A stretch of 64,000 nt of DNA, taken from the NCBI RefSeq assembly GCF_004104355.1, contig NZ_RJLM01000008.1, positions 62,001 through 126,000 of the forward strand, read 5' to 3'. Below the pieces are notes generated by a model. The model was not told where the DNA came from and searched no databases. It saw only the letters and a program-made list of their open reading frames with translations. This document shows positions 29,614 to 40,043 of the stretch, one piece after another. The first letter of the stretch is position 1; each line of letters opens with the position of its first letter. The translations under genes were made by a program, and so were the position numbers. This stretch comes from Photobacterium chitinilyticum (GTDB lineage Bacteria; Pseudomonadota; Gammaproteobacteria; Enterobacterales; Vibrionaceae).

Positions 29614-30097
29614 AACTTTATTTACCTCAAAGCCCGTTAAGTACTTAGCACTATTTTGAGCAAAAAAAAGCTAGTCCAGCCTACGCTGAACCAACATCGT
29701 TAATAGGGAACAGAATTCATTTTAAACAAAGATGAGCAAGAGATCACCCTGGATGCTATCTCAAACTTGTTAAGACTTTATCCGCTACAGGAAACCGATA
29801 GGCATTAATGTGTAATCGCTCACAAATATAAACAAGATTACAAAATAAGTACCACACAAAAATCTCAACCAACTTCTAAAGACAACTAAAAGTTCACTTA
29901 TGCAGAGAACTTTCCCTTCCACACGTAAACACCTGAATAATCTACACAATAAAAATCAAAAAGCACCAAATCACATTTCGAATAAGTATTTTTCAGTTTT
30001 TTTTACTAACTATCAACGTCCAATAACCAGTAAAAAGAACACCATGCATTTAGCACTCTCATGCATACATCAAAATAATTCCAAAAAGGATTCGACA
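29614..30097. other. Divergent regulatory region between greA and the porin gene
   Basis: 484 bases, very A/T-rich toward the porin. It must hold the greA promoter and the porin promoter with a probable long leader. The frame upstream of the porin ATG is open for 66 codons but lacks a signal peptide or ribosome binding site, so it is untranslated. In V. cholerae the corresponding ompU promoter is ToxR-activated; I cannot identify ToxR sites by eye. Confidence 0.5.
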
Positions 30098-31096
30098 ATG
30101 AACAAGAAACTGATTGCTTTGGCAGTAGCAGCAGCATCTATCTCATCTGCAGCAACAGCTGCAGAAGTATACTCTGACGAGGTTTCTAGCCTAGCAGTAG
30201 GCGGCCGTTTTGAAGCCCGTATGGTTATGGCTGATAACGACGCTGGTGATAGCAAAGTTACTGACGCAACTCGTGTACGTGTAAACATCGCAGGTAAAAC
30301 AGATATCACTGAAGACATCTACGGTATCGGTTTCTGGGAAGGCGAATACACAGATGGCAACGACCTTGACAACCGTCACCTTAACGCTGGTATCGGCGGT
30401 GAGTTCGGCCAGGTTCGCTACGGTAAGACTGACGGCTCACTAGGCATGCTAACAGACTTCACTGATATCATGGCTTACCACGGTAACGAAGCGGGTAACA
30501 AGCTAGCTGCTGCAGACCGTACAAGCAACAACCTTGCTTACGTTGGCTCTTTTGACCTGGCAGGCGACAACCTGACAGTTAAAGCAAACTACGTGTTCAC
30601 TGGCGAAAACGAAAGCGCCGGCAAAACTTACGATGTTGACGGTTACTCTCTTGCGGGCATGTACGCAATGGACATGGGCCTAGCATTCGGTGCGGGTTAC
30701 GGCGAGCAAGACGGCCAAGCAGCACTAAACACTGAAACAGGTAAGCAGGCATTCGGTGCTATCTCTTACACCTTCGGTGACTTCTATGTAGCTGGCCTGT
30801 ACCAGGATGCAGAAAACACTGAAGTACACGGTGCAAATGTAGAAGAGTCTAAGGGCTATGAATTCGCAGCATCTTACACAATGGGTAAGACTGTATTCAT
30901 CGCGACTTACAACTACCTAGAAGACTCGAAAAACGACGCTGACCTACGCGACTCTATCGCAGTTGACGCGACTCACTACTTCAACAAGAACTTCCGTACT
31001 TACGCTTCTTACAAGTTCAACAACCTTGATTCTAAAGATGTTGGCAATAAGCTAGCATCTGACGAGCTTGTACTGGGTGCACGCTACGACTTCTAA
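30098..31096 (+). CDS. ompU: OmpU/OmpH-type outer-membrane porin
   Basis: 332 residues from ATG 30098 (AAGGA 7 bases upstream). A 22-residue signal peptide ending ATAA is followed by a mature chain starting EVYSDE. The chain alternates short amphipathic strands and acidic loops and ends in LGARYDF; a terminal Phe is the outer-membrane assembly signal. It is a general trimeric porin of the Gram-negative porin family. Codon use is strongly biased to a few codons (GGT, GAC, TAC, CGT), marking very high expression. The position greA-porin-dacB matches V. cholerae ompU. The exact orthologue name in this genus (OmpU, OmpH or OmpL) is less certain. Confidence 0.9.
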   Translation: MNKKLIALAVAAASISSAATAAEVYSDEVSSLAVGGRFEARMVMADNDAGDSKVTDATRVRVNIAGKTDITEDIYGIGFWEGEYTDGNDLDNRHLNAGIGGEFGQVRYGKTDGSLGMLTDFTDIMAYHGNEAGNKLAAADRTSNNLAYVGSFDLAGDNLTVKANYVFTGENESAGKTYDVDGYSLAGMYAMDMGLAFGAGYGEQDGQAALNTETGKQAFGAISYTFGDFYVAGLYQDAENTEVHGANVEESKGYEFAASYTMGKTVFIATYNYLEDSKNDADLRDSIAVDATHYFNKNFRTYASYKFNNLDSKDVGNKLASDELVLGARYDF

Positions 31097-31132
31097 TCCA
31101 ATCAGGATTACAAGCGCTACATGCTAATAAGG

Positions 31133-31160
31133 GCGCCAACCTTCGGGTCGGCGCTTTTTT
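31133..31160 (+). terminator. Terminator of the porin gene
   Basis: GCGCCAACC stem (one mismatch) with UUCG loop and six T, 36 bases after the stop. The dacB start lies just beyond. Confidence 0.9.
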
Positions 31161-31187
31161 GCTATATGATAGTTGAACTACTCTCAT

Positions 31188-32612
31188 ATGGTTATTAACT
31201 TGATGCTCCGTGCTATCCCCTTACTGCTTGGTCTGCTACTTAGCATGCCCGTTTTTGCCAGCTTCTCTCCCCTACCAGCAATGAGCCACCTACCGAGCGG
31301 TCATGATATCGCTCTGATTATTACAGACCCAACAACAGATCATAATATTTATAGCCAAAGGGATGAGCAGCTTCAGGCTCCGGCCAGCACTCAAAAACTC
31401 ATTACGGCACTGGCCGCCAAGCTCTACCTTGGTGATAGCTTCCGCTTTACAACCGATATAGAACGCAATGGGGACAATATCATTGTTCGCTTTGGCGGTG
31501 ATCCCAGCCTATCTCGCCAGCAGCTTGCCTCGCTGCTCGCACAGTTGAAGCATCACAGGCTTTCGACGATAAAAGGCAACATCATCCTTAATGGTGCTGT
31601 ATTTGGCGGCTACGAGCGAGCACCGGGCTGGCCATGGGATATTCTCGGGGTCTGCTATAGTGCGCCATCAAGTAGCATCTCATTGGAACACAATTGCGTA
31701 CAAGGCGCGCTATACAGCAATAAGGCTCCGGGCCAGCTTACGCGGGTAAATATACCCGCCCACCAGCCGATCAGCGTCACTAGCGACGCGGTTATTGTCA
31801 GTAAAGAGCAACAAAAAGCACAATACTGTGATTTGACACTGACCGCCGACAACAGCAACAGCTACCAGCTAAGCGGGTGCTTACCCAAACGCAGCCAGCC
31901 CCTGCCGCTTAACTTTGCAGTCCAAAATACGGTTGACTATACCGCAGCCGTGATCCGCAGAGAACTCCAACGCGCCGGGATCCGCTTCAACGGCGAAATC
32001 GTACGAGACGACAAGGCCAGCGGCAAGCGTATTGCCCGTCATGCTTCAGAGCCACTGAATAAACTGCTTGAAACCATGCTCAAGGAATCAGACAACCTGA
32101 TTGCCGATAATCTGACCAAGACCCTCGGGCGTAAATATTTCGAGCAACCGGGCACCTTCGGCAACGGTGTGGCAGCCATAAAGACTATCTTAAGTGAGAA
32201 AGCTGGTATCGATTTAAATCAGGCTGTGCTGGTGGATGGCTCTGGCCTATCACGCAATAACCGCCTTACAGCAAGCCAGATGATGGAAGTGGTCACTTAC
32301 CTCTATCAACATAATAAAGGGTTAGGCTTGCTTGATACCCTGCCAGTCAGTGGCCAGAGCGGTACCCTTCGCTATAGGCAGAGTATTCGTCACCGCCCTC
32401 TTCAAGGCAATATTACCGCCAAAAGCGGTTCGCTGTTTGGTACTTACAACCTTGCTGGCATCATCACAACCAAGTCAGGCAAAGAGCTGTTATTTGTACA
32501 GTTTGTGACGAACTACCATCCTAAAGAGCCAACGGAAGAGGCGCCGAAAGTCGCACCGCCGATTGAGCGTTTTGAGCGGGAACTGTATCGGGCGATGTAT
32601 GATAGTTTCTAG
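31188..32612 (+). CDS. dacB: D-alanyl-D-alanine carboxypeptidase/endopeptidase (PBP4)
   Basis: A periplasmic penicillin-binding protein of the S13 family that trims or cleaves peptidoglycan cross-links. A signal peptide (residues 1-24, MPVFASF) is followed by the SxxK motif ASTQK (Ser67-Lys70), then SDNL (SxN motif) and KSGSLFGTYNLAG (KTG-type motif with Ser). The greA-dacB neighbourhood is as in E. coli, with the porin inserted. Start is uncertain: TTG 31173, ATG 31188 or ATG 31203, none with a good ribosome binding site; I chose 31188 (474 residues). Confidence 0.92.
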   Translation: MVINLMLRAIPLLLGLLLSMPVFASFSPLPAMSHLPSGHDIALIITDPTTDHNIYSQRDEQLQAPASTQKLITALAAKLYLGDSFRFTTDIERNGDNIIVRFGGDPSLSRQQLASLLAQLKHHRLSTIKGNIILNGAVFGGYERAPGWPWDILGVCYSAPSSSISLEHNCVQGALYSNKAPGQLTRVNIPAHQPISVTSDAVIVSKEQQKAQYCDLTLTADNSNSYQLSGCLPKRSQPLPLNFAVQNTVDYTAAVIRRELQRAGIRFNGEIVRDDKASGKRIARHASEPLNKLLETMLKESDNLIADNLTKTLGRKYFEQPGTFGNGVAAIKTILSEKAGIDLNQAVLVDGSGLSRNNRLTASQMMEVVTYLYQHNKGLGLLDTLPVSGQSGTLRYRQSIRHRPLQGNITAKSGSLFGTYNLAGIITTKSGKELLFVQFVTNYHPKEPTEEAPKVAPPIERFERELYRAMYDSF

Positions 32613-32683
32613 AGGCGGGAAACGAGTGGCGTGAGGGTTCCGAATCTTTGGTTTTTGCACATAACTCAATGTGACAAAGAATG

Positions 32684-32709
32684 CCCCTCCACCTTTTCAA
32701 GGGGAGGGG
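32684..32709. repeat. Inverted repeat downstream of dacB
   Basis: CCCCTCC (32684-32690) pairs with GGAGGGG (32703-32709) around a loop that itself contains CCTTTTCAAGG. No T-run follows on either strand. The compact form resembles short palindromic intergenic repeats; copy number elsewhere is unknown. Confidence 0.45.
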
Positions 32710-32793
32710 GTTAGCAATAATCTCAGGCAACGGCAGATGCTGATTGTTTCGCTAAACCCCCACCTACATAAGAGGAAGGAATAAAACAAATCC

Positions 32794-33648
32794 CTACGCC
32801 AACCCCAGCATCCAGTTTACCGTAGTGAAGTAAATCATCATGCCGGTGATATCTACCACCGATGCCAGTACCGGGCTCACCAGTACTGCCGGATCAAGCT
32901 GGCATGCCCGTGCGACCATCGGCAAAACACCACCGATAGTGGTAGAAAGGACCACCTGCAGTGAAATTGCCATCCCGATAGCCAGCGCAATATCATGCAG
33001 GTCCATGCCAATAGGCAACACCGTACTGTCACTGAACATCATCACCCGGCCGACAATGACCACAGCCAACACCGCTGCAATCACAATCGCAACGCGGAAC
33101 TCTTTCCACATTACCGCCACCCAGTCTCGACACCGTATTTCCTCCATGGCCAGCGCTCTGACTACCAGCGTAGCCGCCTGAGAGCCAGTGTTACCACCCG
33201 CAGCCGCGATCACCGGCATATAGATAGCCAAGAGCACCAGCTGACTCAGCGTGTCTTCATAGTGAGAAATGATCAAACCCGACACGATGCCCAGCAACGC
33301 CAGACCGACAATCCAGCCAATACGTTCGCGGACATGACTAAATACACTATTTTTCAGGTAGTGTCCGGCAGGTTCGGCCTCCGAGCAAATCAACCCGAGC
33401 CCACTGGCCAAGTGACGCATACGGACGTGTTCATTCATCTCGTCCAACAGGTCGAGCAAAGTCTGAACATGGCGCAGCGGACATTCATGCAATACCGCAA
33501 TGGCTTCTGAAATGGGCATTTTAGCCAACAGCTTTGCCTGCTCATCGATATTGTATTTCAGAAAAGCATTACGTACGGCCAAAACATCGTTCTGAGCCAA
33601 ATTTTCAGTTGTAGTTACAGCCTGAGCTGCAAAGTTCATTACCGCCAT
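32794..33648 (-). CDS. MgtE-type magnesium/divalent cation transporter lacking CBS domains
   Basis: 284 residues. A short N-terminal helical segment resembling part of the MgtE N domain (about 15-85) leads straight into a five-helix membrane domain (about 108-284). The MgtE signature is clear: AAAGGNTGSQAATLVVRALA in the second helix region, and VLASVVDITGMMIYF near the end with the conserved pore Asp. The paired CBS domains that sense Mg2+ in full MgtE (about 450 residues) are absent, so gating control must differ. The ATG follows GGGAG. A long structured leader (33649 to about 34015) with a tiny ORF precedes it. Mg2+ is the likely substrate, inferred from family. Confidence 0.85.
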   Translation of the reverse strand: MAVMNFAAQAVTTTENLAQNDVLAVRNAFLKYNIDEQAKLLAKMPISEAIAVLHECPLRHVQTLLDLLDEMNEHVRMRHLASGLGLICSEAEPAGHYLKNSVFSHVRERIGWIVGLALLGIVSGLIISHYEDTLSQLVLLAIYMPVIAAAGGNTGSQAATLVVRALAMEEIRCRDWVAVMWKEFRVAIVIAAVLAVVIVGRVMMFSDSTVLPIGMDLHDIALAIGMAISLQVVLSTTIGGVLPMVARACQLDPAVLVSPVLASVVDITGMMIYFTTVNWMLGLA

Positions 33649-33884
33649 GGCGAATCTCCCGATTGGCTAACAGTAACGACCACCAGAATAGAGCTACACG
33701 CCAGAGAGAACATGCATAAAACTATCGGAACTGAACTGCAAAACAGTACGTATAAACCGACAGCTAGAAGCCTGTCATTCACTGCAAAATCAGCGACATT
33801 CTATAATGAGAAATAGGCAAGAAAACCGAGGAATGGTTTGTCAGGATAAGGTATCAAAGAAGAGAAGATACAGCAGACATACTA

Positions 33885-33908
33885 TTCCGAACCCGGGCAG
33901 GTTCGGAA
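33885..33908 (-). repeat. Hairpin in the MgtE-like leader
   Basis: Perfect 9-base-pair stem TTCCGAACC / GGTTCGGAA with a 6-base loop. No T-run follows on the minus strand, so it is not a simple terminator. Confidence 0.7.
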
Positions 33909-33927
33909 CTACAGGAGACCGACACCG

Positions 33928-33981
33928 CTAACGGGTTTGATTTTCCACCTTCATACTCGGGGGATGGTCGGTATCGTTCAT
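33928..33981 (-). CDS. 17-codon leader ORF upstream of the MgtE-like gene
   Basis: ATG 33981 is preceded by GGAG with 6-base spacing. The peptide is MNDTDHPPSMKVENQTR, ending in TAG at 33928. Its N-terminus mixes acidic residues with a Pro-Pro pair. From memory, the E. coli/Salmonella MgtL leader peptide of mgtA is also 17 residues with an acidic/proline start, where low Mg2+ destabilises the translating ribosome. The sequences are not homologous by eye, so any shared mechanism is inference. It may have a regulatory rather than a protein role. Confidence 0.55.
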   Translation of the reverse strand: MNDTDHPPSMKVENQTR

Positions 33982-34021
33982 TTAAGTCTCCAAAGAATTT
34001 GCCGCTTATGCGACGCCGCCA

Positions 34022-34049
34022 ATTGTACGCAATTCAGTAATCAGTTCAA
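34022..34049 (-). promoter_or_regulatory. Sigma-70 promoter for the MgtE-like leader
   Basis: TTGAAC (34044-34049), 16-base spacer and TACAAT (34022-34027) on the minus strand. It stands between the carB terminator and the leader ORF and predicts a start near 34015. Confidence 0.65.
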
Positions 34050-34102
34050 GTGCTATAAGCACTGAATTTGACACAAAGTATTAATAACGGCTTTTGCAGA
34101 TA

Positions 34103-34131
34103 AAAACAAAACAGCCCGCACAAAGCGGGCT
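34103..34131 (-). terminator. Terminator of carAB
   Basis: AGCCCGC stem with a 5-base loop (34113-34131), followed by a T-rich tail on the minus strand, 26 bases after the carB stop. Confidence 0.88.
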
Positions 34132-34156
34132 GCTGTCTTCTGTCGGTTACGAGCGG

Positions 34157-37100
34157 TTAAGCGTTGTTTAAACGCGCATGTAGCTCTTGAACTGACGTCA
34201 CCTTGTTACGGTCATCTGCCGTCCAGGCCATACATGTCGCAAAGGCCGCATTCAGGGTCGTGGTATAGTTCACTTTCTCAGCCAAAGCGCCGCGCCGAAG
34301 AACTTTCGAGTCTTCAATCGCCTGGCGGCCTTCGGCCGTGTTCACGATGTAGGAGTACTCATTGTTCTTGATACGGTCAAGAATATGAGGACGACCTTCG
34401 TGTACCTTGTTCACCAAACGAGGGTTAATACCCGCCTCACCCAGCACGACTGCCGTACCGTGAGTCGCATCCAGCTCATAGCCTTGTTTCACCAGTTTAG
34501 ACGCCAGGTCAACAACACGCTGTTTGTCGTTACCGCGAACAGACAATAATGCACGGCCCTTCGCCTGCTTTTCTTTGCCACAGCCAAGTTCTGCTTTGGC
34601 AAAAGCCTCTGCGAAGGTATCACCAACTCCCATCACCTCACCGGTAGAGCGCATCTCTGGACCTAACAGCGGGTCAACACCCGGGAATTTGTTGAATGGC
34701 AATACCACTTCCTTGACTGAGTAGTAAGGAGGTATGATCTCTTTGGTAAAGCCCTGAGACTCGAGAGACTGGCCCGCCATTACACGCGCGGCGATTTTCG
34801 CCAGCGGAGCACCCGTTGCTTTCGATACGAACGGTACCGTACGCGCTGCACGTGGGTTCACCTCAATCAGGTAGACTTCGTTGTCTTTTACTGCAAACTG
34901 GGTATTCATCAAACCGCGAACACCGAGCTCAAATGCCAGTTTCTCGACCTGCTGACGCATCACATCCTGGATTTCCTTGCTTAGCGTATAAGCAGGAAGA
35001 GAACATGCCGAATCCCCCGAGTGAACACCCGCCTGCTCAATGTGCTCCATAATGCCGCCGATAACGACACGTTCACCATCACAAATCGCATCCACATCCA
35101 CTTCAACGGCATCATCAAGGAAGCGATCAAGCAGTACTGGTGATTCATTCGAAACACTTACTGCTTCGTTGAAGTAACGGCGCAGGTCACTTTCATCGTA
35201 GACGATTTCCATTGCTCGGCCACCCAGTACATACGAAGGACGCACAACTAGCGGGAACCCAATTTCTTTCGACTTTTCAACAGCTTGCTCCATCGCTGTT
35301 ACTGTCGCATTTTCAGGCTGAAGTAAACCTAAACGCTCAACGGCAGCTTGGAAACGCTCGCGGTCTTCGGCGCGGTCGATAGCATCTGGGCTGGTACCAA
35401 TGATTGGTACACCGGCAGCCTCTAGTGCACGCGCCAGTTTCAGCGGCGTTTGGCCACCGTACTGCACGATAACACCTTTCGGCTTTTCAACGCGGGCAAT
35501 AGCCAAAACATCTTCTAGCGTAACTGGCTCAAAGTACAGACGGTCTGACGTATCATAATCAGTTGATACGGTTTCAGGATTACAGTTCACCATGATGGTT
35601 TCGTAACCATCTTCACGCAGCGCAAGCGACGCGTGTACACAGCAGTAATCGAACTCGATACCCTGACCGATCCGGTTAGGACCGCCACCCAAAATCATGA
35701 TCTTGTCTTTGTCTGTCGGGTTGGCTTCGCACTCTTCGTCATACGAGGAGTACATATAAGCCGTATCTGACGAGAATTCAGCGGCACACGTATCTACACG
35801 CTTATAGACAGGGTGAATGTCATGCTGGTCGCGAAGTTTGCGAATTTCGCTTTGTGCGATACCCAGTAATTTAGCCAGACGCTCATCTGAGAAGCCCTTG
35901 CGCTTCAGTTGGCGTAGTTCTTTAGCATGAAGACCTGCAAAGCCGTTATCTTTAACTTGCTGCTCGGTCTTAACGATGTCTTCAATCTGGACAAGGAACC
36001 AACGGTCAACATTCGTTAGGTTGAATACGCCGTCGACAGACATACCGGCACGGAATGCATCGGCAATGTACCAGATACGCTCGGCACCCGGCTCTTTCAA
36101 CTCGTGGCGAATTTGTGTCAGGGCATCTGGCGCATCCAGATCAACCATCTCATCAAAACCTGTCGCGCCAACTTCTAGGCCACGCAGTGCTTTATGCAAT
36201 GATTCTTGCTGGTTACGACCAATTGCCATCACTTCACCGACAGATTTCATCTGTGTTGTCAGACGATCATTGGCACCGGCAAATTTTTCGAAGTTGAAAC
36301 GAGGAATTTTAGTCACAACGTAGTCGATGGTAGGCTCGAATGATGCTGGTGTTGCGCCGCCCGTGATGTCATTCATCAATTCATCAAGAGTAAAGCCAAT
36401 CGCCAGTTTCGCGGCGATTTTCGCAATCGGGAAACCTGTTGCTTTTGATGCCAGTGCCGAAGAGCGCGATACACGCGGGTTCATCTCGATGATAACCATG
36501 CGGCCATCTTTCGGGTTGATACCAAACTGAACGTTTGAACCACCAGTCTCTACGCCGATTTCACGTAGTACTGCTAGCGATGCATTACGCATCAGTTGGT
36601 ATTCTTTATCTGTCAGTGTTTGGGCTGGTGCAACCGTGATTGAGTCACCGGTATGGACACCCATTGCATCGAAATTCTCAATTGCACATACGATGATACA
36701 GTTGTCGTTTTTATCACGAACTACTTCCATCTCGTATTCTTTCCAGCCAATAAGCGACTCATCGATAAGCAGCTCGTTAGTTGGAGAGAGGTCTAAACCG
36801 CGAGAGCAGATCTCTTCAAATTCTTCCTTGTTGTATGCAATACCACCACCGGTCCCCCCCATCGTAAACGAAGGACGGATAATACAAGGGAAGCCGACCA
36901 TCTCGAGGACTTTGTAAGCTTCTTCCATGCTTTTTGCGGTATCGGCAGTAGGGCATTCAAGACCTATCGATTTCATTGCCTTGTCAAAACGAGAGCGATC
37001 TTCGGCTTTATCAATGGCATCAGCCGTTGCACCAATCATTTCGACATTGAATTCTTCCAGCACACCGTGCTTTTCAAGATCCAATGCACAGTTAAGTGCT

Positions 37101-37381
37101 GTCTGGCCGCCCATTGTCGGCAATACAGCATCTGGACGTTCTTTTTCGATAATTTTACGTACAACTTCCCAGTGAATTGGCTCAATGTATGTCGCATCGG
37201 CCATATCAGGATCAGTCATGATTGTTGCCGGGTTAGAGTTAACCAGAATAACTCGGTAACCTTCTTCGCGCAGTGCTTTACATGCCTGCGCGCCGGAATA
37301 GTCAAACTCACACGCCTGACCGATAACAATCGGGCCAGCACCTAGAATCAGAACACTTTTAATGTCAGTACGTTTTGGCAT
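34157..37381 (-). CDS. carB: Carbamoyl-phosphate synthase large subunit
   Basis: 1074 residues (E. coli 1073). Makes carbamoyl phosphate from bicarbonate, ammonia and two ATP for pyrimidines and arginine. Two homologous ATP-grasp halves are visible: the first opens with [24 protein letters not shown] and contains [12 protein letters not shown]; the second opens with [20 protein letters not shown] and contains [11 protein letters not shown]. The C-terminal allosteric domain (about 935-1074) binds UMP/ornithine in the family. It begins 17 bases after the carA stop and ends in a strong terminator. Confidence 0.98.
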   Translation of the reverse strand: MPKRTDIKSVLILGAGPIVIGQACEFDYSGAQACKALREEGYRVILVNSNPATIMTDPDMADATYIEPIHWEVVRKIIEKERPDAVLPTMGGQTALNCALDLEKHGVLEEFNVEMIGATADAIDKAEDRSRFDKAMKSIGLECPTADTAKSMEEAYKVLEMVGFPCIIRPSFTMGGTGGGIAYNKEEFEEICSRGLDLSPTNELLIDESLIGWKEYEMEVVRDKNDNCIIVCAIENFDAMGVHTGDSITVAPAQTLTDKEYQLMRNASLAVLREIGVETGGSNVQFGINPKDGRMVIIEMNPRVSRSSALASKATGFPIAKIAAKLAIGFTLDELMNDITGGATPASFEPTIDYVVTKIPRFNFEKFAGANDRLTTQMKSVGEVMAIGRNQQESLHKALRGLEVGATGFDEMVDLDAPDALTQIRHELKEPGAERIWYIADAFRAGMSVDGVFNLTNVDRWFLVQIEDIVKTEQQVKDNGFAGLHAKELRQLKRKGFSDERLAKLLGIAQSEIRKLRDQHDIHPVYKRVDTCAAEFSSDTAYMYSSYDEECEANPTDKDKIMILGGGPNRIGQGIEFDYCCVHASLALREDGYETIMVNCNPETVSTDYDTSDRLYFEPVTLEDVLAIARVEKPKGVIVQYGGQTPLKLARALEAAGVPIIGTSPDAIDRAEDRERFQAAVERLGLLQPENATVTAMEQAVEKSKEIGFPLVVRPSYVLGGRAMEIVYDESDLRRYFNEAVSVSNESPVLLDRFLDDAVEVDVDAICDGERVVIGGIMEHIEQAGVHSGDSACSLPAYTLSKEIQDVMRQQVEKLAFELGVRGLMNTQFAVKDNEVYLIEVNPRAARTVPFVSKATGAPLAKIAARVMAGQSLESQGFTKEIIPPYYSVKEVVLPFNKFPGVDPLLGPEMRSTGEVMGVGDTFAEAFAKAELGCGKEKQAKGRALLSVRGNDKQRVVDLASKLVKQGYELDATHGTAVVLGEAGINPRLVNKVHEGRPHILDRIKNNEYSYIVNTAEGRQAIEDSKVLRRGALAEKVNYTTTLNAAFATCMAWTADDRNKVTSVQELHARLNNA

Positions 37382-37398
37382 TTCTTACTACTCCCGGC

Positions 37399-38538
37399 TT
37401 AGGCGCTGTGCTTCTTAATTAATTCGATAAAGTGATCAAATAGTGGTGCTGCATCATGTGGACCAGGACTGGCTTCTGGGTGTCCCTGGAAACTAAATGC
37501 AGGCTTGTCGGTACGATGGATACCTTGAAGAGAGCCATCAAACAGGGACTTATGCGTTGCTCGCAGATTGTCAGGTAGCGTGGCTTCATCAGCGGCAAAA
37601 CCATGGTTCTGGCTGGTGATCATCACGACGTCACGATCAATATCTTTAACCGGGTGGTTCGCACCGTGATGACCAAACTTCATTTTTACTGTTTGGGCGC
37701 CACTTGCTAGTGCAAGAATTTGGTGGCCAAGACAAATACCAAAAATTGGCAGACCTTTTTCTAGAAATGTTTTTGTAGCTTCAATGGCATAGGTACAAGG
37801 TTCTGGGTCACCCGGGCCATTCGATAAGAACACACCATCAGGATTCATCGCCAGTACATCCTCAGCAGACGTTTGTGCCGGAACCACCGTAAGACGGCAG
37901 CCGCGGTCAACTAGCATACGCAGGATGTTGCGCTTTGCACCGAAATCATAGGCGACTACATGGTATGGCAGTTCGCTATCATCTTTTGCTTCAGGTAAAC
38001 CATTTAGCAACGTCCATGACCCCTGCTTCCACTGATATGTTTCTGCGGTGGTCACTTCTTTTGCCAGATCCATGCCTTTCAGGCCAGGAAACTCCTTCGC
38101 TTTTGCTAGTGCCAGCGCTTCATCAAGGTTGTCGCCAGCCATAATGCAGCCGTTCTGTGCACCTTTTTCACGCAAGATGCGCGTTAGCTTACGCGTATCA
38201 ATGTCGGCAATGCCCACAATGCTTTGCGATTTAAGGTAGTCAGAAAGGGAAAGTTCGTTACGGAAGTTTGAAGCTAGTAGAGGAAGATCGCGAATTACCA
38301 GGCCTTGCGCGTGGATTGAGGTGGATTCTTCATCTTCGGAATTGGTACCGGTGTTGCCAATATGGGGATAGGTAAGAGTCACAATCTGTTGTGAATAAGA
38401 GGGGTCAGTAAGAATTTCCTGATACCCCGTCATCGAGGTGTTAAAAACAACTTCACCAACGGCCGAACCATCTGCCCCTATGGACACGCCGCGGAACACT
38501 GTCCCATCTTCAAGGACTAACAGCGCAGATTTGCTCAA
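37399..38538 (-). CDS. carA: Carbamoyl-phosphate synthase small subunit (glutaminase)
   Basis: Supplies ammonia from glutamine to CarB. The start is TTG 38538 ([15 protein letters not shown], 379 residues): GGAGG lies 6 bases upstream and E. coli homology begins there. The frame is open to 38601 but that part is unrelated. The class I glutamine amidotransferase triad is visible: Cys in FGICLGHQ, His and Glu in [10 protein letters not shown]. Upstream lies a good sigma-70 promoter. A TTG start may limit translation, as reported for the carA gene of other bacteria. Confidence 0.96.
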   Translation of the reverse strand: MSKSALLVLEDGTVFRGVSIGADGSAVGEVVFNTSMTGYQEILTDPSYSQQIVTLTYPHIGNTGTNSEDEESTSIHAQGLVIRDLPLLASNFRNELSLSDYLKSQSIVGIADIDTRKLTRILREKGAQNGCIMAGDNLDEALALAKAKEFPGLKGMDLAKEVTTAETYQWKQGSWTLLNGLPEAKDDSELPYHVVAYDFGAKRNILRMLVDRGCRLTVVPAQTSAEDVLAMNPDGVFLSNGPGDPEPCTYAIEATKTFLEKGLPIFGICLGHQILALASGAQTVKMKFGHHGANHPVKDIDRDVVMITSQNHGFAADEATLPDNLRATHKSLFDGSLQGIHRTDKPAFSFQGHPEASPGPHDAAPLFDHFIELIKKHSA

Positions 38539-38647
38539 GACAACCTCCAAAAAAAATAATAATGCACTTAAAACAGATAAACTTGCAACTACCCATTCCA
38601 TACAAAGTCAAAAAGCGAGTCAAGCTGATTTTTGACAAATTCCGCGC

Positions 38648-38676
38648 AGTCTAGAGATCACGGTGAATACTGTCAA
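38648..38676 (-). promoter_or_regulatory. carA sigma-70 promoter
   Basis: TTGACA (38671-38676), 17-base spacer and TAGACT (38648-38653) on the minus strand, predicting a start near 38641. A half-site GTGAAT overlapping the spacer could belong to an ArgR box, but the second half is missing. A further TTGACT lies closer to the gene and may be a second promoter. Confidence 0.7.
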
Positions 38677-39107
38677 GAAATCGGTAAAAATAAATCTAAC
38701 TTTTATCAATCTTACACCACAAATTAAGCAAAGACGTAAAAAGAATAAACTTTCTATGCTTCCGCCAAGCCATAACTAACATCCGATCTCATTTTATCGT
38801 TTGCTAAATTTACCAAATCAAAGAAAACAATAAAAACACGAATACAGTCAAAAAAAGTAGGAGAAATTAAGCAATTTAAGAGCCCAAGGAAGGATTTTGG
38901 CAATTGACAGCCAAAATAACAACAAAACACAGACATTAAAGAAGAAAGGGAAAGTGATGACGAACAAGGAAAAGAACAGCGAACGAAATCACTGTTTATG
39001 CAGAAAGCACAAAAGGGCTAATAATCAACTTCCTCAACAAAGATCGTTAAGACGACCCCTGAAGAGAAAGTTAAACGAAAAATACAGCTGTATATGGGGC
39101 GAAAAGG
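38677..39107. other. A/T-rich region between dapB and carA
   Basis: About 430 bases of A-rich plus strand without a convincing gene. An open plus-strand frame with ATG at 38957 runs into the dapB 3' end and is highly basic with no relatives I recognise. The length suits extended car control regions, where PepA, PurR, RutR and IHF act in E. coli; I see no clear consensus sites. No terminator for dapB is obvious. Confidence 0.4.

Positions 39108-40043
<936 letters not shown>

Larger units (their letters stand above)
33649..34015 (-). promoter_or_regulatory. Long structured leader of the MgtE-like gene
   Basis: From the predicted start near 34015 the untranslated leader runs about 365 bases. 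It contains a 17-codon ORF (33928-33981), a sequence just after its stop (33914-33923) complementary both to the ORF's ribosome binding site (33986-33991) and to codons 4-5 (33967-33972), a 9-base-pair hairpin (33885-33908), and then a pyrimidine-rich, G-poor stretch (about 33800-33880) that could load Rho. I do not recognise the M-box riboswitch. Regulation by Mg2+ or translation is inferred. Confidence 0.6.

Noticed and set aside
29900-30097. 66-codon N-terminal extension of the porin
   Set aside because: Asn/Lys-rich, no signal peptide; the real signal peptide and ribosome binding site start at 30098.
33649-34015. M-box (ykoK) magnesium riboswitch upstream of the MgtE-like gene
   Set aside because: The conserved M-box core sequences are not recognisable on either strand.
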